Source: a bacterium
Lineage (GTDB): Bacteria > Chloroflexota > Dormibacteria > UBA8260 > Bog-877
Assembly (NCBI GenBank): GCA_021817025.1
Contig: JAKAWF010000029.1
Coordinates: 1-21,713, forward strand
Reading direction: 5' to 3'
DNA length: 21,713 bases
The notes beneath the pieces were generated by a model. It was not told where the DNA came from. It saw only the letters and a list, made by a program, of their open reading frames with translations, and searched no databases. This document shows positions 14,271 to 21,400 of this stretch, piece by piece. A program made the position numbers and the translations under genes. Every line of letters starts with the position of its first letter. Positions within the stretch are counted from its first letter, which is position 1.

Positions 14271-15281
14271 ATGATGCCCATCACGAATACTCATACCTAC
14301 CCGGCACCCCTACCTGCGCTGAGGAGTCTGGAGGCTGTGGCCAGGCACGGGTCGTTCAGCGCCGCGGCGGCGGCGCTGGGGATCACCCAGCCAGCCGTCT
14401 CCCAGCACGTCGCCCTGCTGGAGCGTCGCTACGGGGTCCGGCTGCTGGTGCGGCAGCCGCTGGCGCTCACCCCCTCCGGCCGGTTGCTTCGCGACCACTA
14501 CCGGCGGCTGAGCCGACTGGAGGCGGAGTTGGAAGGGGAGCTGGCCCGGCTGACCGGGGCCGGGACCGCCCTCAGGGTGGGGTCGGTGGCCTCCATCGCG
14601 AGCCTCCTGGCGGCCGAGGCTCTGGTGGCGACCGTGGGCAGCCGGCCCGGGGTCCAGGTCGAGCTGGCCCAGGAGGAGCCGGCGGACAGCCTGGGCCGAC
14701 TCAGGGAGGGATCACTGGATGTGGCCCTGGTGGTGGAGTACCGGGGACTGGTCCTGCCCCGGCAGGGCCTCAGGACCCGATCCCTGGGAGCCGAGCCGGT
14801 GGATGTGGCCCTGCCCCCCGGCCACCCGCTCGCCGGGTCCCGACCGGTGGAGCTGGCGGCCCTCTCCTCCGATCCCTGGATCTGGGCCCCCGCCGCCGGA
14901 GTCCCACTGGAGGTGCTGAGGGCGGCGGGCTCGGGATCTGGCTTCCGACCCCGGGTGGCCTTCCAGGGGGACGACTTCAGGACCGTTTTCGCCTTGGTGC
15001 GGGCCGGGTTGGGAGTTGCCCTCGCCCCCCGCTACACGGTGGGGCGCCTGGGCCCGGGCCTTGGGACCGTGCCCCTCCAGCGCGCCCCTCTCGACCGCAG
15101 CATCCTGGTGGTCACCCCCGCTGGCCACGAAACCTCCGGTCTCGTATCAGAGTTCACCCGCCAGCTCCGGCTGGCGCTCGCGCGGCTGGCCGAAGATTGG
15201 AGCCCCCCGGCGCCGGGAGGTGAGGTGAGGGATGCGGGAGAGAGGGGTGGGCATCGTGGCGACCACCCCTCCGCGAGCTAG
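14271..15281 (+). CDS. LysR family transcriptional regulator
   Basis: This 336-aa regulator has the N-terminal winged helix, LRSLEAVARHGSFSAAAAAL followed by GITQPAVSQHVALLERRYGV (about residues 17-56), and a periplasmic-binding-like effector domain from about 95 (LRVGSVASIASLLAAEALV, LDVALVVEY, FALVRAGLGVALAP). LysR proteins usually control the divergent operon, here the hydrolase and ammonia-lyase pair on the minus strand, through the 68-bp gap 14203-14270. There are two adjacent ATG codons at 14271 and 14274, with AAGG 5-8 nt upstream. The last 35 residues past the domain are Gly/His-rich and overlap a 9-bp hairpin. Confidence 0.92.
   Translation: MMPITNTHTYPAPLPALRSLEAVARHGSFSAAAAALGITQPAVSQHVALLERRYGVRLLVRQPLALTPSGRLLRDHYRRLSRLEAELEGELARLTGAGTALRVGSVASIASLLAAEALVATVGSRPGVQVELAQEEPADSLGRLREGSLDVALVVEYRGLVLPRQGLRTRSLGAEPVDVALPPGHPLAGSRPVELAALSSDPWIWAPAAGVPLEVLRAAGSGSGFRPRVAFQGDDFRTVFALVRAGLGVALAPRYTVGRLGPGLGTVPLQRAPLDRSILVVTPAGHETSGLVSEFTRQLRLALARLAEDWSPPAPGGEVRDAGERGGHRGDHPSAS
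15242..15271 (+). terminator. 9-bp stem-loop at the end of the LysR gene
   Basis: GAGGGGTGG (15242-15250) pairs with CCACCCCTC (15263-15271) around a 12-nt loop. It lies inside the last codons of the LysR gene and has no following T-tract, so it would be an atypical terminator or a 3' stabilising structure. Confidence 0.35.
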
Positions 15282-15582
15282 GGAACTGGGGCGGAAGGAC
15301 TCGACCCTTCGGATGGTGCCGCTTATCACGATAGGGTTCGGAGCCCGCCTCGTGGGAGTTGTGGGGTCCCTGCCTGGCTGACTTCAACTACCCAACTTCG
15401 CCGGGGCCGTGGCTACCCGGGCAACACCGCGTCTCTGCTGGCGCGACCGCCAAGGACTGCGGGCCCATGCCGCTGGCCAGACCTCCCGCACTGCCGCCGC
15501 CGCGATCCTTGGTAGGCCATGGGAGAAGCCGACTCAGCCGATTGGCGTCCAGCGGGACCACCTCTGATCTACTCTCTTGAGG
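15282..15582. other. intergenic stretch upstream of the integrase
   Basis: No gene is visible. Near the right end TACTCT (15570-15575) lies 7 nt before the integrase ATG, in the position of a -10 box for a leaderless transcript; no good -35 is seen. At 15294-15310 a 5-bp stem with a 7-nt loop resembles a tRNA T-arm on the minus strand (GAAGG-GTCGAGT-CCTTC) but lacks the rest of a tRNA. Confidence 0.4.
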
Positions 15583-16740
15583 ATGCCCGGTCACAAGCGC
15601 GCAAATGGGGAAGGTTCAGTCTACCAGCGGGCCGACGGACGCTGGGTCGCCCAAGTCGCTTGGCCCAACGGTCATCGCCAGTTCCGATATACGCGGACCC
15701 GGACGGAGGCCTCTCGCAAGCTTCGGGAGCTGCTCCAGTCTCAAGATCACGGGGACCGTGCTCCCCGTCTGGCGGGGACCACCCAGGCCTATCTCCTGGA
15801 ATGGCTGGAAACCGTCGGGCCCCAGCTCCGGCCTCGAACCTGGCAACGTTATGAGGAGCTCATCCGCCTCCACGCACTGCCCATACTCGGCCGGGTTCAG
15901 GTCGCCCAACTCGGCCCTGAGCGTATCCAGCTCTGCTTGACAGAAGCCCTCCAGAAGGGCCTGTCCACCACCACCGTGAGTCATCTCCACGCGGTCCTTC
16001 ACAGGGCACTAGCGCAGGCCGAGCGGTGGGGAGTCATCGCCCGGAACCCAGCGGCCTTGGTGGACCCACCACGGATGGTGCGCCGCGAGATGCAGACCTT
16101 CAGCCCGGCACAGGTTCGCAACCTGTTGGCGACGGCACGCGGGGACCGCCTCGAGGCGGTATGGGTGCTCGCGGTGACCACCGGCATGCGCCAAGGCGAA
16201 CTGTTAGGACTCCACTGGCGAGAGGTGGATCTTGATGCAGGGAGGCTGGCCGTGACCGGCAGCCTCCAGCGGATTCGGGGAGCTGGCCTCACGATCACCG
16301 AGCCGAAGACCCTTCGATCACGACGCCAGGTAATCCTGACACCCATCGCTGTCTCCGCCCTCCAACACCACCGGACGGCGCAGAGGCGTGAACGGGAGAT
16401 GGCGGGAGATCAGTGGCGGGACTCCGACCTCGTGTTCACCAACGTGGTAGGCGGGCCCCTCCAGCGTGACCACGTGGTGAAACGCAATTTCGACCCCCTG
16501 CTGGTTCGAGCTGGCCTTCCCCGAATCCGCTTTCACGACCTCCGGCACACGGCGGCAACGCTGATGCTCAGCCAAGGGGTCCACCCGAAGGTGGCAGCCG
16601 ATCTGCTCGGCCATGCCACGGTGGGGATCACCCTCGATCTCTACTCGCACAGCACCGAGGCGATGCACCAAGAGGCAGCCCGGGCCATCGAGGAACTCCT
16701 GGGGCCGAAGGATGATGGCGACCCGGTGAGCAGTCGCTGA
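15583..16740 (+). CDS. tyrosine site-specific integrase
   Basis: This 385-aa phage/ICE-type integrase is complete. It has an N-terminal arm-binding domain (GEGSVYQRADGRWVAQVAW), a core-binding SAM-like domain (YLLEWLETVGPQLRPRTWQRY), and the catalytic domain with all residues: Arg203 in TTGMRQGELL, Lys242 in TEPKTLRSRR, His318/Arg321 in FHDLRHTAATLM, His344 in LLGHATVGIT, and Tyr354 in LDLYSH. The start is the ATG at 15583; a TTG two codons earlier is in frame, and AGG directly abuts the ATG, so leaderless initiation is likely. It recombines short att sites, and it points at the 3' end of tRNA-Cys 86 nt downstream, the probable attachment site. Paired arm-like repeats lie directly after the stop. 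Confidence 0.95.
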   Translation: MPGHKRANGEGSVYQRADGRWVAQVAWPNGHRQFRYTRTRTEASRKLRELLQSQDHGDRAPRLAGTTQAYLLEWLETVGPQLRPRTWQRYEELIRLHALPILGRVQVAQLGPERIQLCLTEALQKGLSTTTVSHLHAVLHRALAQAERWGVIARNPAALVDPPRMVRREMQTFSPAQVRNLLATARGDRLEAVWVLAVTTGMRQGELLGLHWREVDLDAGRLAVTGSLQRIRGAGLTITEPKTLRSRRQVILTPIAVSALQHHRTAQRREREMAGDQWRDSDLVFTNVVGGPLQRDHVVKRNFDPLLVRAGLPRIRFHDLRHTAATLMLSQGVHPKVAADLLGHATVGITLDLYSHSTEAMHQEAARAIEELLGPKDDGDPVSSR

Positions 16741-16745
16741 GCCAC

Positions 16746-16767
16746 GTAGCTGTCACGGTAGCTGTCA
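16746..16767. repeat. paired direct repeat, possible integrase arm-binding sites
   Basis: GTAGCTGTCA occurs twice (16746-16755 and 16758-16767) with a 12-bp period, between the integrase stop and tRNA-Cys. Tyrosine integrases bind short direct repeats of this kind beside the crossover site, and the distance of about 60 bp from the tRNA 3' end fits. Function is inferred from position. Confidence 0.5.
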
Positions 16768-16826
16768 ACGCCCCGTGAAGCCCGCTGACCAGAGTCTGGA
16801 AAGAGCCATTCTGATCTCGATCTGCT

Positions 16827-16899
16827 GGAGGCGACTCCGGGAATCGAACCCGGGATCGCGGTTTTGCAGACCGCTGCCTTACCACTTGGCTAAGTCGCC
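16827..16899 (-). tRNA. tRNA-Cys (anticodon GCA)
   Basis: The minus strand folds as a full cloverleaf. Acceptor GGCGACT/AGTCGCC is 7 bp, the D-arm is GCC..GGC, and the anticodon arm is GCGGT-CTGCAAA-ACCGC with anticodon GCA. The T-arm is CCGGG-TTCGAAT-CCCGG, with discriminator U73 (typical of Cys) and an encoded CCA (16827-16829). Its 3' end faces the integrase gene, so it is the likely integration target (attB) of the element. Confidence 0.96.
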
Positions 16900-17093
16900 C
16901 AGACCAAGGGCATTGTACCTTCCAGCTCCTCCCCCGCCCTCTGCTCCCGCGGACCCAGGGCTACCTTCCGACGATCGGACTGCGGGACTTCCAGGGAGCC
17001 GGAACCCGGGTGCGGTCGCTGGTCGCGGTCGGCTCCACCCTGCAGCCGGCACTTGCCTTGACCGCATAGAGCGCCACCTCCGGCACCGGCCCA

Positions 17094-17105
17094 CCCCCCC
17101 CCCCC
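17094..17105. repeat. homopolymer of 12 C
   Basis: There are twelve consecutive C residues (G on the minus strand) just beyond the hairpin that follows the minus-strand frame at 17146-17721. It is a natural slippage site and also a common place for sequencing error. No reading frame that it could switch is evident. Confidence 0.9.
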
Positions 17106-17108
17106 TTA

Positions 17109-17134
17109 CCAGCCCGCTGGTGGCGGCGGGCTGG
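17109..17134 (-). terminator. 9-bp GC stem-loop downstream of the UGA-interrupted gene
   Basis: CCAGCCCGC (17109-17117) pairs perfectly with GCGGGCTGG (17126-17134) around an 8-nt loop. It begins 12 nt after the stop codon at 17146 on the minus strand and is followed by a G-run instead of a U-run. Its position suggests a terminator or mRNA 3' end between that gene and tRNA-Cys. Confidence 0.45.
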
Positions 17135-17145
17135 CCCACTTCCCA

Positions 17146-17721
17146 TCACGGCCCCAAACGCACCGCGGCGTCGCTTCCTCCGACTGCCTCCGCTCCCCCG
17201 ACGGGTGCCAGCTTGGTCTGCCGGTCTAATGCGAGTACCGTCTCGTTCGCCCCAGGGTCGAGATGGATCGCCAGCTGCGGCACACGAGCCAGTAGTTCGG
17301 CCCAGGTGAGGAGCCGGTCCTCGACGCCCTGGTCCGTTGCCACCCCCGCCCGACCCGCTACCGCGAGGTAGCGGTCCAGCCGAGAGTTGAGGAGCGCACT
17401 CCCAAACACGCCCACCGCCACCTGGCGCCACCGGAAGGGCGGACACGGTCCCGCCCCGGATCAGGCAGTGGGCGCCACGCGGGTCCCACAACTCGCAGCA
17501 CCCATCTCGGTGAGCCCCGGGGCCACCAGCTCCTGGGCGGCCCCGGCGGTGGGGCACGGGGCGAGAGCGGAGGCCACGACGGAGGTCAGCCCAGTCGCCT
17601 CGTCCGCGGAGGATCTGAGCGCCACTCGAAGGTTCTCCCAGTTGGCCCCCGGGACCGGCCCAGGAGGCTGAAAATGGCGGGATGGCACCGGATCTGTACC
17701 CGGATCGACGGCAGCTGGCAT
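17146..17721 (-). pseudogene. possible SseB-like gene interrupted by an in-frame UGA
   Basis: Two frames of 86 and 91 codons lie in the same register, separated only by a TGA at 17461-17463. Read through, they give one product of about 191 residues: a first half with GANWENLRVALRSSADEA, then ASCGTRVAPTA, the TGA, then VAVGVFGSALLNSRLDRYLA, TWAELLARVPQLAIHLDPGA and NETVLALDRQ. The second half has a regular protein-like pattern. It faintly resembles the SseB N-terminal domain (VFTS.., tgxELLxxxPxxglxLNPGA). A hairpin follows the final stop. The ATG at 17721 would face the enoyl-CoA hydratase gene divergently. The TGA could be a real inactivating mutation, a sequencing error or, less likely, recoding. 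Family assignment is tentative. Confidence 0.4.
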
Positions 17722-17735
17722 CCCAGGGTCTGAGG

Positions 17736-18500
17736 ATGGAGACCTCCGAGGCGGTGACCACCCTCATCCTGGACCGTCCGGAGCGGCTCAACTCCCTGGA
17801 CCGCGACCTTTCGCTGGCACTGGTGTCCGCGGTGCATCAGGTGGAGGGCGACCCATCGTGCCGCTGCCTGGTGATCACCGGGACCGGCCGTGCGTTCTGC
17901 GCGGGCCAGTACCTGGGCAAGCCGGGCGAGGACGAGCTGCCCTCCGACGTCGCCGGACTGATCCGGCAGCGCTACACGCCACTGGTCCTGGGGCTCAGGC
18001 GGCTTCGGATCCCGGTGCTGGCAGCAATCAACGGACTGGCCACCGGCGCCGGGCTCTCGCTGGCCCTGGCGGCGGACCTTCGCGTCTGCTCCAACACGGC
18101 CTGGTTCAGTTGCGGCTTTGCCGAGATCGGCCTGGTGCCCGACTCGGGGGCCACTTACTTCCTGGCCCGGCTGCTGGGCCCCGGGCGGGCATTGCACCTG
18201 GCCCTGACCGGACGGCGGCTCACCGCTGAGGAGGCGCTGGCGGTGGGGCTGGTGGGCGCGGTCTTCCCGCCCGAGTCGTTTTGGGAGCAGACGATGGAGG
18301 TCGCCCAGAAGCTGGCCCAGGGGGCCACTCTGGCCCTGGGGATGACCAAGCGGCTCATCCACGACTCCTTGGATTCGGATCTCGGCACCCAGCTGGAGCG
18401 GGAGGCTCTCTTCCAACAGGAGGCGGCTCAGACCGCAGACTTCCAAGAGGGACTGGCGGCCTTCCGGGAGCGCCGGCCGCCGCGCTTCACCGGGCACTGA
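17736..18500 (+). CDS. enoyl-CoA hydratase/isomerase family protein (PaaG-like)
   Basis: This 254-aa crotonase-fold enzyme starts METSEAVTTLILDRPERLNS, a normal family N-terminus; an ATG 18 codons earlier at 17682 adds atypical residues. The oxyanion-hole segments are GRAFCAGQYL and INGLATGAGLSLALAADLRV. In AEIGLVPDSGATYFLARLLG the first crotonase Glu is kept (Glu130), while the second Glu position of hydratases, in the following LALTG helix, is not. An acidic Asp136 sits in the loop instead, a pattern of PaaG-type isomerases. The ending TADFQEGLAAFRERRPPRF is also PaaG-like. It probably isomerises or hydrates an unsaturated acyl-CoA in fatty or aromatic acid breakdown. It ends 4 bp before the convergent Lrp gene. 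Confidence 0.9.
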   Translation: METSEAVTTLILDRPERLNSLDRDLSLALVSAVHQVEGDPSCRCLVITGTGRAFCAGQYLGKPGEDELPSDVAGLIRQRYTPLVLGLRRLRIPVLAAINGLATGAGLSLALAADLRVCSNTAWFSCGFAEIGLVPDSGATYFLARLLGPGRALHLALTGRRLTAEEALAVGLVGAVFPPESFWEQTMEVAQKLAQGATLALGMTKRLIHDSLDSDLGTQLEREALFQQEAAQTADFQEGLAAFRERRPPRFTGH

Positions 18501-18504
18501 GCAC

Positions 18505-19023
18505 CTAGCCCGGACCTCTCGGCGGCCCGAGCCAGACCTGGCGCTCGAACTCGGTCTTCAGGACCACCGTGGTCCTGGTCTGCCTCACCCCCGGCAGCTC
18601 CCGGATCCAGTCGACCAGGGCCAGCAGCGCCTCGGTGTCGGCGGTGCGGACCTTGAGGAAGAACGAGAGGTCGCCGGCGATGTCGTGGCACTCGTCGATC
18701 TCACGTCGCTGCCGGAGGCGGCCCGCCAGGGTGCCCCCGGTGACATCGGCCTCGACCCCCACGAAGGCGGTCACCGGCCGCCCCAGTGCCCCCGGATCCA
18801 GGTCCAGCGTCCAACCCCGGATCACCCCGTCCCGCTGCAGGCGGCGCAGCCGCTCGTGCACCGAGGACGGGGCCAGGCCCGCCTCTCGGCCCACCTCCGC
18901 CAGCGTCGTGCGGGCGTTGGCCTGGAGCGCACGCAGGATCTTCGAATCGCTTTCGTCCAGCTCCGCCAGCGGAGAGGCGCCTTCGAATTTTCTTCGGTCC
19001 ATTTGCAGTACCCCCGGCGCCAT
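18505..19023 (-). CDS. Lrp/AsnC family transcriptional regulator
   Basis: This regulator has an AsnC-type helix-turn-helix (LDESDSKILRALQANARTTL then AEVGREAGLAPSSVHERLRR) and a RAM/ligand-binding domain (VTAFVGVEADVTGG, DLSFFLKVRTADTEALLALV, GVRQTRTTVVLK). Two in-frame ATG codons are possible: 19023 (172 aa) and 19002 (165 aa, MDRRKFEG); neither has a clear ribosome-binding site, so the start is uncertain. Lrp-type proteins respond to amino acids and often control a neighbouring exporter. Here the EamA gene begins 15 bp away in the opposite direction, so the two share a promoter region. Confidence 0.9.
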   Translation of the reverse strand: MAPGVLQMDRRKFEGASPLAELDESDSKILRALQANARTTLAEVGREAGLAPSSVHERLRRLQRDGVIRGWTLDLDPGALGRPVTAFVGVEADVTGGTLAGRLRQRREIDECHDIAGDLSFFLKVRTADTEALLALVDWIRELPGVRQTRTTVVLKTEFERQVWLGPPRGPG

Positions 19024-19026
19024 GGA

Positions 19027-19038
19027 TAGATTCAGGTC
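19027..19038 (+). promoter_or_regulatory. leaderless-type -10 box of the exporter gene
   Basis: TAGATT (19027-19032) lies 6 nt before the ATG at 19039, the geometry of a leaderless promoter. There is no ribosome-binding motif. It sits within the 15-bp gap to the Lrp gene, so a bound Lrp protein would block both starts. Confidence 0.5.
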
Positions 19039-20037
19039 ATGGTAATGAATCAGGTATGGGAGCTGCGCGCTATCGCACGAAGGATAGCTGGTACGCGCTT
19101 CAGCCGTCCGCAGGCTGCGGCCGCCGCGCTGCTGGTGGTGGTGGCCCTCTGGGGCGCCAGCTTCGTGGTGGTGCGGACTGCGGTCTCCGCCTACCCAGTG
19201 GTGGGATTCCTGTTCCTGCGCATGCTCCTGGGTGGGCTGGCCCTGATGCTGGTGGCCCACCTCCGCCCCCACACCCGCCCCCGCTGGAGGAGCGCGCCCC
19301 GCGGCAGGCTCGTGGGAGTGGGAGCCGCCCTGACCGTCGGGTACCTCACCCAGACCACGGGGCTGGCCCTGGGGGCTGCGGCCGGGGTGGCCGCCACCCT
19401 CACCAGCTTGGTCGTGGTGCTGGCGCCGGCCTGGGAGTGGGTGATGACGGGGCGGACTCCGGATCGCCGGGTGGTGCTGAGCTCGGCCCTGGCGATCCTG
19501 GGGACCGTGCTGGTCTGCCACGGCGCCGCGCCGGCCGGTGCGCCGACGACCGGGGCAGTGGTGGTGGGGATCGCCTTGGAGGTCGTCTCCGCAGCCGCGT
19601 TCGCCCTCCAGGTGGTGCTGGTCGCTCAACTGGGCGAGAGCCTGTCGGCCGCGGCCCTGGGGGGCGCCCAGCTGCTTCTGGTGGCCGTGATGCTGGTGCC
19701 CGCCCTGCCGATCGCGGGCGGCCTACCCATCCCCTCGGTGGGGGTGGCAGCGGCGGTGCTGTTCTCCGCTCTGGGGGCCTCCGCATTGGGCTTCGCCGTC
19801 CAGGCCGCAGCCCAGCGGCACCTGTCCACCGAGGCGGCGGCAGTGGTGATGGCGACCGAGCCGGCCTTCGCCTTGGGGGCCGCGGCGCTCACCGGCGAGC
19901 AGCAGCTGGGGATCATGGCGGCGCTGGGCCTGAGCCTTCTGCTGGTGGGAGTGGCGGCCCAGCAGGGCGCCCCCACCGCGCTCTTGGAGGGGATGGTGGC
20001 GAGGGTCGGGGCCCGGCTGCGCTGGCGCCAGGCCTGA
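19039..20037 (+). CDS. EamA/DMT family transporter
   Basis: This 332-aa membrane protein has about ten hydrophobic helices in two EamA repeats. The first repeat carries ALLVVVALWGASFVVVRTAV and FLFLRMLLGGLALMLVAHL, then VGVGAALTVGYLTQTTGLAL. The second begins TTGAVVVGIALEVVSAAAFA and ends EPAFALGAAALTGEQQLGIM and AALGLSLLLVGVAAQQ. Family members export amino acids and metabolites. The divergent Lrp/AsnC regulator supports amino-acid efflux. The first start ATG is chosen from the TAGATT box 6 nt upstream; a second ATG follows two codons later. Confidence 0.92.
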   Translation: MVMNQVWELRAIARRIAGTRFSRPQAAAAALLVVVALWGASFVVVRTAVSAYPVVGFLFLRMLLGGLALMLVAHLRPHTRPRWRSAPRGRLVGVGAALTVGYLTQTTGLALGAAAGVAATLTSLVVVLAPAWEWVMTGRTPDRRVVLSSALAILGTVLVCHGAAPAGAPTTGAVVVGIALEVVSAAAFALQVVLVAQLGESLSAAALGGAQLLLVAVMLVPALPIAGGLPIPSVGVAAAVLFSALGASALGFAVQAAAQRHLSTEAAAVVMATEPAFALGAAALTGEQQLGIMAALGLSLLLVGVAAQQGAPTALLEGMVARVGARLRWRQA

Positions 20038-20106
20038 GCCGCCTCCACGGCCAGAGCCCCTAGTCGGGCTGGCACGCGGCGGCCTTCGTCCAGCAGACTG
20101 TGGCCG

Positions 20107-20940
20107 ATGGCAGGTGCCCAACTGACCCTGATGGCGGTGCATGCCCATCCGGACGACGAGGTCCTCTCCACCGGGGGCATCCTGCGCCGGTACGCCAGAG
20201 AGGGGGTTCGCACGGTGCTGGTCACCTGCACCAATGGGGAGCTCGGCGACGGCCCGGAGGGGCTGAAGCCCGATGCCGCGGGCCACGACGAGAGCCAGGT
20301 GCGCGCCATCCGCCGGCGCGAGCTGCTGGAGTCCTGTCGCATCCTGGAGGTCTCCAGGCTGGAGCAGCTGGGCTACCTGGACTCCGGGATGGAGGGGTGG
20401 GCCCAGAACGGGCGGCCAGGGTCGCTGACCGGGGCCCCATTGGAGGAGGAGGTCCAGCGGCTGGCTGAAATCATCAGGGAGGAGCGGCCCCAGGTGCTGG
20501 TCACCTACGACCCGTCAGGGGGTTACGGGCACCCCGATCACGTCCGAACCCACCAGTTGGCGGTGGCCGCCGCCACCGCCACCGGCATCCCGGCCAAGGT
20601 GTACTACACGGCCATCCCGCGCTCGGCCGTGGCCGCCGCGGCCCAGCGCGTTCGGGAGATGGGGGTTGACCTTGGAGACCTGGGGGAGGCCATGGATCCG
20701 GAGAACCCGCCCTTTGGGGTGGACGACGCCCTGGTCACCACGGTGGTGGACGTCGCCCGCGACGTGGACACCAAGCTGGCGGCCCTACGTGCCCATGCCA
20801 GCCAGGCCGACAACGCCTTCTTCCTCCGCTTCCCGGAGGAGGTGGTCCACCAGTTTTTGTCCCGCGAGCACTTCATACGGGCCCGGGACCGGACCGGAGG
20901 ACAGCTGCCCGAGACCGACCTGTTCGCCGGGATCCGCTGA
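20107..20940 (+). CDS. PIG-L family deacetylase, MshB/Mca-like
   Basis: This 277-aa Zn-dependent N-deacetylase carries the metal motif HAHPDDE (His14, Asp17, catalytic Asp16) and the third ligand in GGYGHPDH (His145). LGYLDSGMEGW and VLVTYDPSGGYGHPDHVRTH are typical of the mycothiol branch (MshB, Mca). MshB deacetylates GlcNAc-inositol in mycothiol synthesis and Mca cleaves mycothiol conjugates. A single sequence does not separate these from other GlcNAc-deacetylases. If it is a mycothiol enzyme it places the organism in Actinomycetota. It follows EamA after 69 bp on the same strand. Confidence 0.9.
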   Translation: MAGAQLTLMAVHAHPDDEVLSTGGILRRYAREGVRTVLVTCTNGELGDGPEGLKPDAAGHDESQVRAIRRRELLESCRILEVSRLEQLGYLDSGMEGWAQNGRPGSLTGAPLEEEVQRLAEIIREERPQVLVTYDPSGGYGHPDHVRTHQLAVAAATATGIPAKVYYTAIPRSAVAAAAQRVREMGVDLGDLGEAMDPENPPFGVDDALVTTVVDVARDVDTKLAALRAHASQADNAFFLRFPEEVVHQFLSREHFIRARDRTGGQLPETDLFAGIR

Positions 20941-21400
20941 AGGCGGAGGCGGTGCGGCCGGGCGCGGGCCAGCGCTCCCGCCGGCGGTGGTCGAGGCGGG
21001 CGGACTCGAACCGCCAAGCTCGCACTCCCCAATAAAGACAGCGGGGAAGCACGCCATTTTGATCTCAAGTCGGTGGCGACCACCCCTATCGAAGTCTCTG
21101 CCGGAGGATTTCGGCCTGGCTTCACATCTTCTTCCGGAGGTCCAATGCTCTCTCCCTTGGCTCAAAAGCCTCGGCGAGCCCTTTGGGGGCGCGGAAGCCG
21201 AGGGCGCACCCTTACACGCAGAGGGCGCCCAACTCGGCACTCCGAACTCCGATCAGTGGGGTCGGTTCGAGCCGATCGCGGCTGGCGGCCGCCGAAGAGG
21301 TCGCCCGGGGCGTGGTCGCCGTCCAGGTTGCGGCACCGCTGGCCGTGCTTCGGTCGAGCCGGGTTGCCCTCGGGGTGGTCTCGAGTGCAGCCGACTGCAG
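20941..21400. other. gene-poor stretch with a tRNA-like scar
   Basis: Apart from the tRNA 3'-end remnant at 20988-21015, I see no convincing gene. GCCATTTTGATCTC (21052-21065) matches GCCATTCTGATCTC near tRNA-Cys (16806-16819) at 13 of 14 positions. A frame around 21274-21380 with alternating Ala/Val-rich residues is too short and ambiguous to call. Confidence 0.4.
20988..21015 (-). other. tRNA 3'-end remnant (T-arm, acceptor strand, CCA)
   Basis: On the minus strand GGCGG-TTCGAGT-CCGCC is a perfect T-arm with a consensus loop. It is followed by seven acceptor-strand bases CGCCTCG, discriminator A, and CCA (20988-20990). Upstream there is no anticodon arm, D-arm or matching acceptor 5' strand (CGAGGCG). 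This is what an att site left by an element integrated in a tRNA gene looks like, with only the 3' end retained. It does not match tRNA-Cys at 16827, so a different tRNA and element would be involved. Confidence 0.5.

Noticed and set aside
15287..15310. T-arm-like stem (GAAGG-GTCGAGT-CCTTC) upstream of the integrase as a second att site
   Set aside because: The loop deviates from TTCGANT, no CCA follows, and the sequence does not match the tRNA-Cys 3' end, so a chance 5-bp stem is more likely.
16775..17371. Plus-strand frame of 198 codons containing RLRESNPGSRFCRPLPYHLA
   Set aside because: That segment is the antisense translation of tRNA-Cys, a well-known false gene call; the rest is low-complexity.
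17461..17463. Selenocysteine recoding of the in-frame UGA
   Set aside because: No selenoprotein-like motif (UxxC, CxxU) surrounds the codon and no selenium gene is in the window; mutation or sequence error is simpler.
18505..19629. Long version (374 aa) of the Lrp protein extending under the EamA gene
   Set aside because: The extra N-terminal residues are Gly/His/Gln-rich and antisense to EamA; the AsnC domain starts normally near 18980.
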